A stretch of 35,497 bases of DNA. It comes from Coriobacteriales bacterium. GTDB taxonomy: Bacteria > Actinomycetota > Coriobacteriia > Coriobacteriales > UBA8131. Shown here piece by piece: positions 8,161-14,645 of the stretch. The notes beneath the pieces are model-generated. The model saw nothing but the letters and a program-made list of their open reading frames with translations. It did not search any database and was not told where the DNA came from. Numbering within the stretch: position 1 is the stretch's first letter; every line of letters starts with the position of its first letter. The stretch is from the NCBI GenBank assembly GCA_031256715.1, contig JAIRQA010000002.1, positions 1 through 35,497 on the forward strand, written 5' to 3'. Both the position numbers and the translations under genes were made by a program.

Positions 8161-8374
8161 AATTAAATAGCTCATTTATTGGCACACTTGAATAACGCTC
8201 TTAAATTGCACAATTGACTATTGCACTTACGCATTTAAGAAAATGGCAAAATTGACACGTATTATTTGCATATTCATAATAGCGTGTATTGTCTATTAGT
8301 AGAGTATATCTAATAGTTTAATCGGCAAATGGTATAGCGTGCGACTGCTTTGCGCCTCTTTTAGGTCACCTTGT

Positions 8375-8450
8375 TTGGTTGCAAGTTGGTCATTTTGGTT
8401 GCAAGTTGGTCATTTTGGTTGTTTTGGTTGTTTTGGTCATTTTGGTTAGC
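8375..8450. repeat. GT-rich tandem repeat
   Basis: The stretch repeats GGTTGCAAGTTGGTCATTTT twice and then collapses into shorter GGTTGTTTT and GGTCATTTT units. Units vary between 9 and about 23 bases. No gene overlaps it. Confidence 0.65.
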
Positions 8451-8666
8451 TGCGGTTATTAGACTGACCCTTGTATCGGAAGTCTATAGTAATACGTAAA
8501 TAAGTTAAAATATGCTTGGATACTTAAAGGAGAAAGTTGCTGACCCAAAGAAGTGAGCTGTAGACTTTAAAGAAGAAGTTGTTACTTGCAACTACAGGTA
8601 AGCTGCTAACGGCAATTGCTAAAATTAGGATTGCAGCCATTGTAAGGACACTATATAAGCTAAGGT

Positions 8667-8780
8667 AATTGCTAAATGCAAGGACACTTAATAACCGAGG
8701 ACAATTGCTAGAATCAGAGAACTGCTTAACCGAGGACAATTGCTAAATGCAAGGACACTTAATAACCGAGGTCAATTGCT
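8667..8780. repeat. 43-bp direct repeat spanning the upstream edge of the LuxR-type gene
   Basis: Copies at 8667-8709 and 8738-8780 differ at one base and are 71 bases apart; both end in CCGAGG(A/T)CAATTGCT. A further partial copy of that end lies at 8729-8743. The second copy covers the region where translation of the LuxR-type gene could begin, and so duplicates a GAGG-TTG start-like context. Confidence 0.8.
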
Positions 8781-8790
8781 TAAAACCATT

Positions 8791-10509
8791 ATGAAGATTA
8801 CGCGTAACCAACGCATACCTCTTATCTGCATGCTTGGCCCTGCACTATTAACTGCATGGGTTGCGACCCTTTATACAAACGGTTCATTGTTAGTGGCACC
8901 AAAGATCATAGGAGCCTTAGAAATAACACACCTCTTTTCTACAATGAGTGTTATTTGTGTTGGTGTTATTCTAGCGTTATTTTCGACTCGAATTGTGTCA
9001 TTAAAAAAGCAGCGCAAGCTTCTTGCTGCGGCAGGCTTGTTTGGCACTTTGGCTACGGCAGTCATGCCTTTTGTTAGCCTTGGCATACTTGATAGCCATT
9101 GGCTTATTGTTTGTGTTATTGTTACAGCGGCAACAGGTGCGATAATACAGATTGCCTGGTACGAAGTTTTTGTCGCTTATAAGGTGCAAGGTGCTTTTAT
9201 TTGTATCATGGCTTCAAGTGTTGTTGGTGCAGTAATGTCTATGATAATTTCATTATTGCCGCAAGCTGTGGCTATCGCAGTTGCTGTTGCATTACCAACA
9301 GCAACTGTTCTTGTTTTGTTGTGCTATAAAGGAGCAGAATGCACAAGCGACAACACAGTGGGAAGCGCAGTGCAAAGCACAGTGGGAAGTTCAAAAGAGA
9401 GTACAAATAGGAACGCAACGGTAAGGACATGCGGGAGCGCAACGGGAAGCGCAGCGCAAAGCACAGCGGGTGGCGCAAATAATGTTTTGTCTAAAGTGTC
9501 CAACAAAATGTTCGTGCCGCCTCAACCAATATTTCAGAACAGATCATTTACTTGCGTGCCCAAGCAAAAATCACGCTTGACTTTAATGCTGGGCACAATG
9601 CTATTACGATTGATAATTGTTGTTGGGATTGTTAGTCTGACCTTTGGCATGCTAAAGACTTTACAGCTTCAGACAGCTGTTACATACGATGAGTCTCTGC
9701 AAACGATACTCGCTTTTGTCTTTGAGCTTATATCGCTTATTGTTGTTGGCGTTATCATCTTTTTCGCGTATCGCAAGAACATGGTTCTTACATTTTACTT
9801 CTCTGTACCCATACTTGCTCTGGGCGCTTTATTTATGCTAGTAGAAGCTAGTGTGCCCTTTAACATCCCATTTTTTGCTGCCAGAACCGGCACAAGCATT
9901 ATTCAATTATTGGTGCTTTTACATCTGATAAATCTGGCATGTGAAAGTAATCAAAAAAAACAGGTGCCAATAGTCTTTAGTGCAGCACTGTTAAGCGTAT
10001 TTCAGTTTGCAGGCACTTTTGCAGGGCAGATAGTCGCTTCGGTATTTTCGCCAGAACCTATGGTCTTTGCGTTAATATTGTTGTTGTTGCTTGTTGTTGC
10101 TGTTTTGCCATTAATAGGCGCGCGCTTAACGTTTGCAAGCGCCACAGATAACCCCAGCCCCACCATTAGCACGCAGTCAGGAGCAGATCATAACTCTGCA
10201 AACGACACGACTAACTCTGCAAACGACACGACTAACCCTGCAAACGACACGACTAACTCTGCGCATGAACTTATGTCTGCGCCGTCATTAGCCCCCAACA
10301 AGTTCGCACAAATTGTTAGCCAAGCGCAACTTTCGCCACGCGAGGCAGAGGTGTTAAAGATTTGGATAACCGGTCATAATAGCGCCTATATCCAAAACAC
10401 CCTGCATATTAGCAAGAACACCGTTAAGACGCATCTAACGCATATTTATACTAAAACTGGCACATCCAGCCGAGAGGACTTATTAACCTTATATGAGAAC
10501 CTTATATGA
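8791..10509 (+). CDS. LuxR-type transcriptional regulator with N-terminal multi-pass membrane domain
   Basis: A 572-residue membrane-bound regulator. About twelve hydrophobic segments in two blocks (roughly residues 8-195 and 265-465) precede a C-terminal LuxR helix-turn-helix (LSPREAEVLKIWITG...SKNTVKTHLTHIYTKTG), which binds DNA in this family. Such transporter-like LuxR regulators are common in Eggerthellaceae next to reductase genes and presumably sense a small molecule at the membrane. The two membrane blocks are joined by a Ser/Thr/Gly-rich linker (about 195-240), and the HTH is preceded by a tandem (S/P)ANDTTN linker. The start is uncertain: ATG 8791 begins just before the first helix but has no near ribosome site, while in-frame TTG 8740 and 8776 sit behind GAGG within a repeat. 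Likely targets are the downstream flavoprotein reductase and perhaps the divergent symporter (inference). Confidence 0.88.
   Translation: MKITRNQRIPLICMLGPALLTAWVATLYTNGSLLVAPKIIGALEITHLFSTMSVICVGVILALFSTRIVSLKKQRKLLAAAGLFGTLATAVMPFVSLGILDSHWLIVCVIVTAATGAIIQIAWYEVFVAYKVQGAFICIMASSVVGAVMSMIISLLPQAVAIAVAVALPTATVLVLLCYKGAECTSDNTVGSAVQSTVGSSKESTNRNATVRTCGSATGSAAQSTAGGANNVLSKVSNKMFVPPQPIFQNRSFTCVPKQKSRLTLMLGTMLLRLIIVVGIVSLTFGMLKTLQLQTAVTYDESLQTILAFVFELISLIVVGVIIFFAYRKNMVLTFYFSVPILALGALFMLVEASVPFNIPFFAARTGTSIIQLLVLLHLINLACESNQKKQVPIVFSAALLSVFQFAGTFAGQIVASVFSPEPMVFALILLLLLVVAVLPLIGARLTFASATDNPSPTISTQSGADHNSANDTTNSANDTTNPANDTTNSAHELMSAPSLAPNKFAQIVSQAQLSPREAEVLKIWITGHNSAYIQNTLHISKNTVKTHLTHIYTKTGTSSREDLLTLYENLI
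10192..10262 (+). repeat. 21-bp in-frame tandem repeat in the LuxR linker
   Basis: Three units of AACTCTGCAAACGACACGACT (the third has one change) occupy 10192-10254 and a partial unit follows. They encode a seven-residue NSANDTT-type repeat between the membrane domain and the HTH. Because the unit is a multiple of three, copy changes alter linker length without breaking the frame. Confidence 0.9.
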
Positions 10510-10523
10510 GACTCTTATATGAG
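10485..10523. repeat. 13-bp tandem repeat spanning the LuxR stop codon
   Basis: AACCTTATATGAG occurs exactly at 10485-10497 and 10498-10510, with ACTCTTATATGAG at 10511-10523. The stop TGA of the regulator (10507-10509) lies inside the second copy, so the final codons have been tandemly duplicated outward. Confidence 0.9.
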
Positions 10524-10614
10524 TCCCAAAACTAGCTACACGATTAGATGTGTCATAAATCGCAGCTAAGGGGTGATGTGCGTAACAATTGTATCTGCCA
10601 CAATTTTGCTGTTC

Positions 10615-10650
10615 CTATTTAGGGTCTCTTTAAAGAGGAGAGGCAAATAG
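10615..10650. promoter_or_regulatory. Palindrome upstream of the flavoprotein reductase
   Basis: A perfect 12-bp palindrome CTCTTTAAAGAG at 10626-10637 is flanked by CTATTT (10615-10620) and its complement AAATAG (10645-10650), nearly symmetric. It lies about 110-145 bases before the reductase start and is a candidate operator for the LuxR regulator or a leader hairpin. Confidence 0.45.
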
Positions 10651-10667
10651 CAGCTGTGTTTATGGTT

Positions 10668-10715
10668 AAGCGCGACATGAAACGCGACATAAAGCGCGAC
10701 ATGAAGCGCGACATA
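10668..10715. repeat. 12-bp tandem repeat in the reductase leader
   Basis: Four units of AA(G/A)CGCGACAT(G/A) start at 10668, 10680, 10692 and 10704. They lie 46-93 bases upstream of the chosen start of the FAD reductase and can be read in frame as KRDMKRDI repeats, which artificially lengthens that reading frame. Confidence 0.85.
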
Positions 10716-10760
10716 AACACAACAGACATTGTAAGTTTTAACTTACAGAAAGGTGGATTC

Positions 10761-12806
10761 ATGAAGATCAATCGCACTGGCAAAAAAGACAAGGATTATG
10801 TCGAGAAGAACGCACCAAACACTGCTCTAAACGGCGCGCAATTAAATGCGGCAACAGGTAACTCAGCTGAAGTGGCACTTGACATTTCAGGTGACACACT
10901 TGACAGACGCGGCTTTCTTAAAACTGCAGCCTTGGCAGGTGTGGGACTGGTTGGCGCTACAGCGGCAGGCAGCCTTACAGCATGCGCCCCGCAGAGTAGC
11001 AACAGTGGCGCAACAACGACAGCGGGCTTAGCTACGACAACAACTACAGGACAAGCAAGTGGTGGCATAAATAGCACCAATGGCACAGTTGGTGGAGCTA
11101 TTTGCGCTGACGACTGGCTTGGCAAAATGCCAACTATCGCACAAAGCGATATCTCAGAGACTATAGATGTAGATGTTGTCATTTTAGGTGGCGGGCATGC
11201 GGGTACACAAGCAGCGTTAGCTGCAGCACAAAGCGGCGCAACAGTAGCCGTTGTAGAAAAACAACCAGAAGAGAAATACATCTATTTTGGCGATGACATT
11301 TGTGCCTACAACTCGCAATGGATAACTTCTAAGGGTTTTGGTGGATACGATTTAGGCGAAATCACGGCAGAATATTGTCGCCGCGGAATTGGGCGTATTT
11401 CTCCAGATATTATTAAGCTTTTTGTAGAAAACTCTGGCGAGATGATGGACAATATGGTTTCGTTGGTGCCATCTACCAGTGATATCTTAGATTATGAGGG
11501 TGGACGTTGCGTTATTCAGGTGGCCTATGGTAAAAATAGCGGCAGTGATTATCCCATAGAGCAAAGTGGCTACAAGTCGTGGGCAACTACAGTGCAAACA
11601 GCTGCAACTGTTAATCCTACAGAGGTTATTGCCGGCCGCAGACTTACTAGACTAACAGAGATAGAGACCTATTGCATACGCGAAGCTCAAAGACTTGGCG
11701 CAATTTGGCATTGGGGTTGTTCGGCTGAGGCGCTTATTATAAATGATGATGCGGTAATGGGCGCCTGTGCCTTAAAACCAGATGGTAGCTATTTGCAACT
11801 TAACGCTGCCAAAGGCGTATTGCTTGCGACTGGTGATTTCTCGTCAAATCCTGATATGGTATGGAATCTTTTAGACGATGTGGCCGAGTGGGGCAGTCGT
11901 GTTGGATTAAAGCGAGAAGACCTCATAGGACCTGGTCGTGATGGCATGGGGCACAAGTTAGGTTGTTGGGCTGGTGGCGCAATAGAGCCACACCCACGCT
12001 CGTCAATGAATATTATGGGTGGTCAGCCAGGACCTTGGGGAACATCTGCTTTTCTGACCTTAAACAAGAATGGCAAGCGCTTTATGAACGAAAGTATGTC
12101 TCAGATTGCCGGCGCAGCTTGTTTGCGTCAACCCTTAGGCATCATTGCCGCTATTACAGATGCCAACTTTATGAAGACAGTTCAGGGCGCTGGCTTAGAT
12201 CATGGTGCGCCAAACTGGGGTTATCCGCCAATGTTAGCTAAGATGGAAGAGGACATGCACAATATCGTACCAGGTCCTAACGGCGGTCCAGTTACTTCTG
12301 TGGGAATAGTTTCACTTAATGAGATTAATACGCATAATCCAGAGGGAGAAGGCAGCGGAGAAAGCTCTATGCCTCCTAATCTCGTTTACGCGGCAAACAC
12401 ACTTGAAGAGTTACTTGGCTATCTTGGTTACAGCGGCGAGGCGTTAAATATGGCATTGTCTGAAATTGCTCGCTATAATGAACTTTGTCATGCAGGCAAA
12501 GATAGTGATTTTGATAAACAATCTAACCTGATGATTCCCATAGAGCAAGCGCCATTTTATGGTGCTGTCACCGAAAACGCCGGTCGCACTTCTCCTGGTC
12601 TTGTCACTTTGGCAGGCTTGCTTACAGACGAGAATCTTAATGTTATGAAAGCCGACCGTTCTGCCCCAATTAAGGGGCTGTATGCTGCTGGTAACTGCCT
12701 TGGACAGCGATACGGCATGGGGTATTCGACACCCAGCGCTGGTAACTCTATGGGTATGGCAATGACCCATGGCCGTGTGGCGGGAAAGATTATGGCTGCG
12801 CTCTAA
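10761..12806 (+). CDS. Tat-exported FAD-dependent reductase (fumarate reductase/flavocytochrome c flavoprotein-like)
   Basis: A 681-residue flavoprotein likely acting outside the cytoplasmic membrane as a terminal reductase for a small organic acceptor. A twin-arginine signal (DRRGFLKTAALAGVGLVGA) at about residues 49-70 ends in SLTAC, so it may also be a lipoprotein. The Rossmann FAD motif VVILGGGHAGTQAALAA and a C-terminal FAD-contact block (GLYAAGNCLGQRYGMGYSTP) bracket a middle domain with NKNGKRFMNES. No haem motif or FMN-attachment domain is present, so electrons must come from a separate partner. ATG 10761 is chosen because AAAGGTGG lies six bases upstream; the longer frame from 10656 only translates a DNA repeat. 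The substrate cannot be read from sequence. It follows the LuxR regulator, which probably controls it. Confidence 0.88.
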   Translation: MKINRTGKKDKDYVEKNAPNTALNGAQLNAATGNSAEVALDISGDTLDRRGFLKTAALAGVGLVGATAAGSLTACAPQSSNSGATTTAGLATTTTTGQASGGINSTNGTVGGAICADDWLGKMPTIAQSDISETIDVDVVILGGGHAGTQAALAAAQSGATVAVVEKQPEEKYIYFGDDICAYNSQWITSKGFGGYDLGEITAEYCRRGIGRISPDIIKLFVENSGEMMDNMVSLVPSTSDILDYEGGRCVIQVAYGKNSGSDYPIEQSGYKSWATTVQTAATVNPTEVIAGRRLTRLTEIETYCIREAQRLGAIWHWGCSAEALIINDDAVMGACALKPDGSYLQLNAAKGVLLATGDFSSNPDMVWNLLDDVAEWGSRVGLKREDLIGPGRDGMGHKLGCWAGGAIEPHPRSSMNIMGGQPGPWGTSAFLTLNKNGKRFMNESMSQIAGAACLRQPLGIIAAITDANFMKTVQGAGLDHGAPNWGYPPMLAKMEEDMHNIVPGPNGGPVTSVGIVSLNEINTHNPEGEGSGESSMPPNLVYAANTLEELLGYLGYSGEALNMALSEIARYNELCHAGKDSDFDKQSNLMIPIEQAPFYGAVTENAGRTSPGLVTLAGLLTDENLNVMKADRSAPIKGLYAAGNCLGQRYGMGYSTPSAGNSMGMAMTHGRVAGKIMAAL

Positions 12807-13043
12807 GATGGTGTAAGTTAGGTATCCTAAAGGTTAGCGTTAGTGAATAGGACGCTTTAGGCTGCGCCTCTTGAACTGGCAAGACGCTGCAGATAACACA
12901 CCAAAAGCGCTAATTGATAGATGATTGGCGTGGTTATATTGGCGCGACGTGGTGGGCTGCGCCTCTTGCACTGGCGCAAAAATGCTGGCGGGACTGCTGG
13001 CGGGACGTTTTAATAGGCGTCTCGCCAGCGCGTAAGCCTTGTG
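12807..13043. other. Convergent intergenic region with a 20-bp direct repeat
   Basis: This gap between the reductase and torD stop codons carries a 20-bp repeat (GCTGCGCCTCTTG then ACTGGC) at 12861-12880 and 12956-12975 with one mismatch. A CCTAAAG/CTTTAGG dyad lies near 12828-12860, and a strong hairpin is at 12984-13029. No gene is evident. Confidence 0.6.
12978..13029 (-). terminator. Probable terminator of the molybdoenzyme-torD operon
   Basis: CTGGCGGGACG (12997-13007) pairs with CGTCTCGCCAG (13018-13028) with one G-T mismatch, giving an 11-12 bp stem and a 10-base loop 15 bases past the torD stop. The left arm is partly duplicated at 12984-12993. Read on the minus strand, the distal copy is followed at once by GCATTTTTG, so a T-run is present. 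The duplicated arm is unusual. Confidence 0.6.
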
Positions 13044-13988
13044 TCAGATGTTTTCGGGTTGCGGCTTAAAAAAATCAAGCTCTGAACAAATCATTTCTTT
13101 TGTGAGCTCTGCAAGGCCGCGATAGAACAAAGAAGTAGTTGTCTTCTGTAAATCATTACAAAAAGTTAAAACCCAGTTATTTAGGTGAGAAAAGAAAAAC
13201 GTATGTTGCCGCTGAAGCAACTTAACAAGTGCTTGAATGTCGTTTGCGTCTAAGCTAATAATGCTTTTGGCGATAAGGACAGACATGAATTCCAGTTCTA
13301 GTGCGATATGGTCATCAGGTAAACTAAAGCTAGCATGCTTTTTAAACCCTATGCTATTATATTCGCTCACTACTTCTTTCCAGGCTTCTTGCATAAGTAA
13401 ACGCTTTTCGCTGGTGTAAACCGATTCATAAGGTGGCACTGGATGCGCAGACATTGCCAGAAAAAGCCTTGAATACTCGGCAGCTAAGTCTGTGCGCACC
13501 TTGTTAATGGCATTGTCGTCAAGTGCGTGTAAGCTATCAACAAATTCTGCCATAGTACCGCTAAGTGTACTATTTAGTCCTTCAAGCACCTGCTTGTTGT
13601 CTGCGACATCTACCTGATGTTCATCGCAATGTCCACCTTGGTGCTCATTGCGATATCCATCGCTTTGTCCATCGCGCAATATTGTTAGAAATTCGCTAGT
13701 TACCTCTTGCCTAAAAGCAGTGGCCAAAAAGCTATAAGCAAGTTGACGCTCTTCTAGCACATCGCGAAAGGCTGCACAGTCAGTGAGATCTGAAAACTCT
13801 TTAGCTCCTGCAAACTCTGTTGTTTCTGAAAACTCTGTAAGCTCTGCAAGTTCTGTTGCTCCTGCAGGCTCAGAAAACACCGTAGCTCCTGCAGCCTCAG
13901 AAAACACCGTAGCTCCTGCAAGCTCAGAAAACTCTGTAGCTCCTGCAGAGCAATCATTTTTATCATCACAGTCTTTAGCTGTATTCAC
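13044..13988 (-). CDS. TorD/DmsD-family molybdoenzyme chaperone with repetitive N-terminal extension
   Basis: Encodes a 314-residue cytoplasmic chaperone that in this family binds the signal peptide and apo-form of a molybdopterin enzyme before Tat export. The TorD core begins near residue 58 (LEERQLAYSFLATAFRQ) and includes the diagnostic PPYESVYTS and LPDDHIALELEFMSVL blocks. The first 57 residues are an unusual nine-residue repeat (GATVFSEPA, GATVFSEAA and variants), and a His/Asp-rich insertion (HQGGHCDEHQVD) interrupts the core near residue 115. Start GTG 13988 is supported by AAGGAG seven bases upstream. It is the third gene of the molybdoenzyme cluster and almost certainly serves that enzyme. 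Confidence 0.88.
   Translation of the reverse strand: MNTAKDCDDKNDCSAGATEFSELAGATVFSEAAGATVFSEPAGATELAELTEFSETTEFAGAKEFSDLTDCAAFRDVLEERQLAYSFLATAFRQEVTSEFLTILRDGQSDGYRNEHQGGHCDEHQVDVADNKQVLEGLNSTLSGTMAEFVDSLHALDDNAINKVRTDLAAEYSRLFLAMSAHPVPPYESVYTSEKRLLMQEAWKEVVSEYNSIGFKKHASFSLPDDHIALELEFMSVLIAKSIISLDANDIQALVKLLQRQHTFFFSHLNNWVLTFCNDLQKTTTSLFYRGLAELTKEMICSELDFFKPQPENI
13858..13950 (-). repeat. 27-bp in-frame repeat in the torD 5' end
   Basis: Units of 27 bases start at 13858, 13885 and 13912 (plus-strand GCTCCTGCAG followed by CTCAGAAAAC), with a partial unit at 13939-13950 and decayed copies towards 13790. They encode nine-residue repeats ahead of the TorD domain. Confidence 0.9.
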
Positions 13989-14019
13989 GTCCTGCTCCTT
14001 GTTAATAATTAAATCTTAA

Positions 14020-14069
14020 GGCGCCTTTAGAGTCGATAAGTCACTGACTTCGCAGACTCTTCAGGCGCC
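14020..14069 (-). promoter_or_regulatory. Large hairpin between dmsB-like and torD genes
   Basis: Arms GGCGCCTTTAGAGTC (14020-14034) and GACTCTTCAGGCGCC (14055-14069) are complementary at 13 of 15 positions. The loop itself contains AAGTCA-C-TGACTT. The structure lies 31 bases upstream of the torD start on the minus strand, with no good T-run after it, so it may act as an mRNA stability or attenuation element setting lower torD expression. Confidence 0.6.
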
Positions 14070-14117
14070 CATTGTCATGCTTTTCTCAACAGCGTCTTCT
14101 CTTTGCGCAATGAGACA

Positions 14118-14645
14118 CTAAGAGATGTAAACAGAGGGTACTGTAGAGCCATCTTTTTTGTTGCCACCTTTCTTTGCGGCAGCCTCTTTCATGTCATCTA
14201 GCTTACCAAAAGACAATGCCTTACAAGGACACGTAATGACACAGCGTGGCTCGTCGCCTTCTTTGGTCCTTAAAGTTAGACAGCCATCACATTTATCCAT
14301 TTTCATCTCGAAGTATTGCGGCACATCAAAAGGACATCCGGTTGCGCAAGTTTTGCAACCAATGCAAACCTCTTTGTCTACAACTACAAGGCCGTCTTCT
14401 GCGCGCTTGCTTACCGCGCCCGTAGGACAAACCGATACACAGCCTGGGTTTGCGCAGTGCATGCAAGAAAGTGAAGTGAATGTGCGCGTGACATTAGGAA
14501 AAGTACCGCCGTTAGTTTCATCTACACGACGTCGCGAAATCGTTCCCGCTTTAATGTCGTGCCACTGTTTACATGTAATAACACATGCCCAGCACTTTAT
14601 GCAACGTGTTGTATCAACATAAAATCCCAATTGCTCAGTTGCCAT
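14118..14645 (-). CDS. DmsB-like 4Fe-4S electron-transfer subunit
   Basis: A 175-residue polyferredoxin subunit expected to carry four [4Fe-4S] clusters and pass electrons to the molybdopterin subunit. Four cysteine groups are visible: CIKCWACVITC (residues 15-25), CMHCANPGCVSVC, CIGCKTCATGC, and CDGC with the later CVITC. This matches the DmsB/NrfC pattern at about the usual length. It has no signal peptide, consistent with hitch-hiking export bound to the Tat-signal-bearing partner. Its start overlaps the molybdoenzyme stop by 11 bases, so the two are translationally coupled. No membrane anchor (DmsC or NrfD type) follows; torD does. Confidence 0.93.
   Translation of the reverse strand: MATEQLGFYVDTTRCIKCWACVITCKQWHDIKAGTISRRRVDETNGGTFPNVTRTFTSLSCMHCANPGCVSVCPTGAVSKRAEDGLVVVDKEVCIGCKTCATGCPFDVPQYFEMKMDKCDGCLTLRTKEGDEPRCVITCPCKALSFGKLDDMKEAAAKKGGNKKDGSTVPSVYIS

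Larger units (their letters stand above)
8046..8790. other. Divergent intergenic region with several repeat families
   Basis: About 745 bases between the symporter and the LuxR-type gene without a credible gene. It holds GTGTCAAGCGGTTGTCA at 8081-8097 and 8123-8139 with a decayed third copy near 8144-8160, a TTTTGGTTG/GGTCATTTTGG array at about 8375-8450, and a 43-bp direct repeat at 8667-8780. The 17-bp repeats lie directly upstream of the symporter start and are candidate regulator sites. Confidence 0.6.

Noticed and set aside
10656-10760. N-terminal extension of the FAD reductase (KRDMKRDI repeats)
   Set aside because: The codons come from a 12-bp DNA repeat, and ATG 10761 has a clear ribosome site followed by a normal Tat signal.
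13783-14019. Plus-strand 78-codon frame opposite torD
   Set aside because: It mirrors the torD repeat on the other strand and has only repeat-derived Ser/Ala/Val composition.
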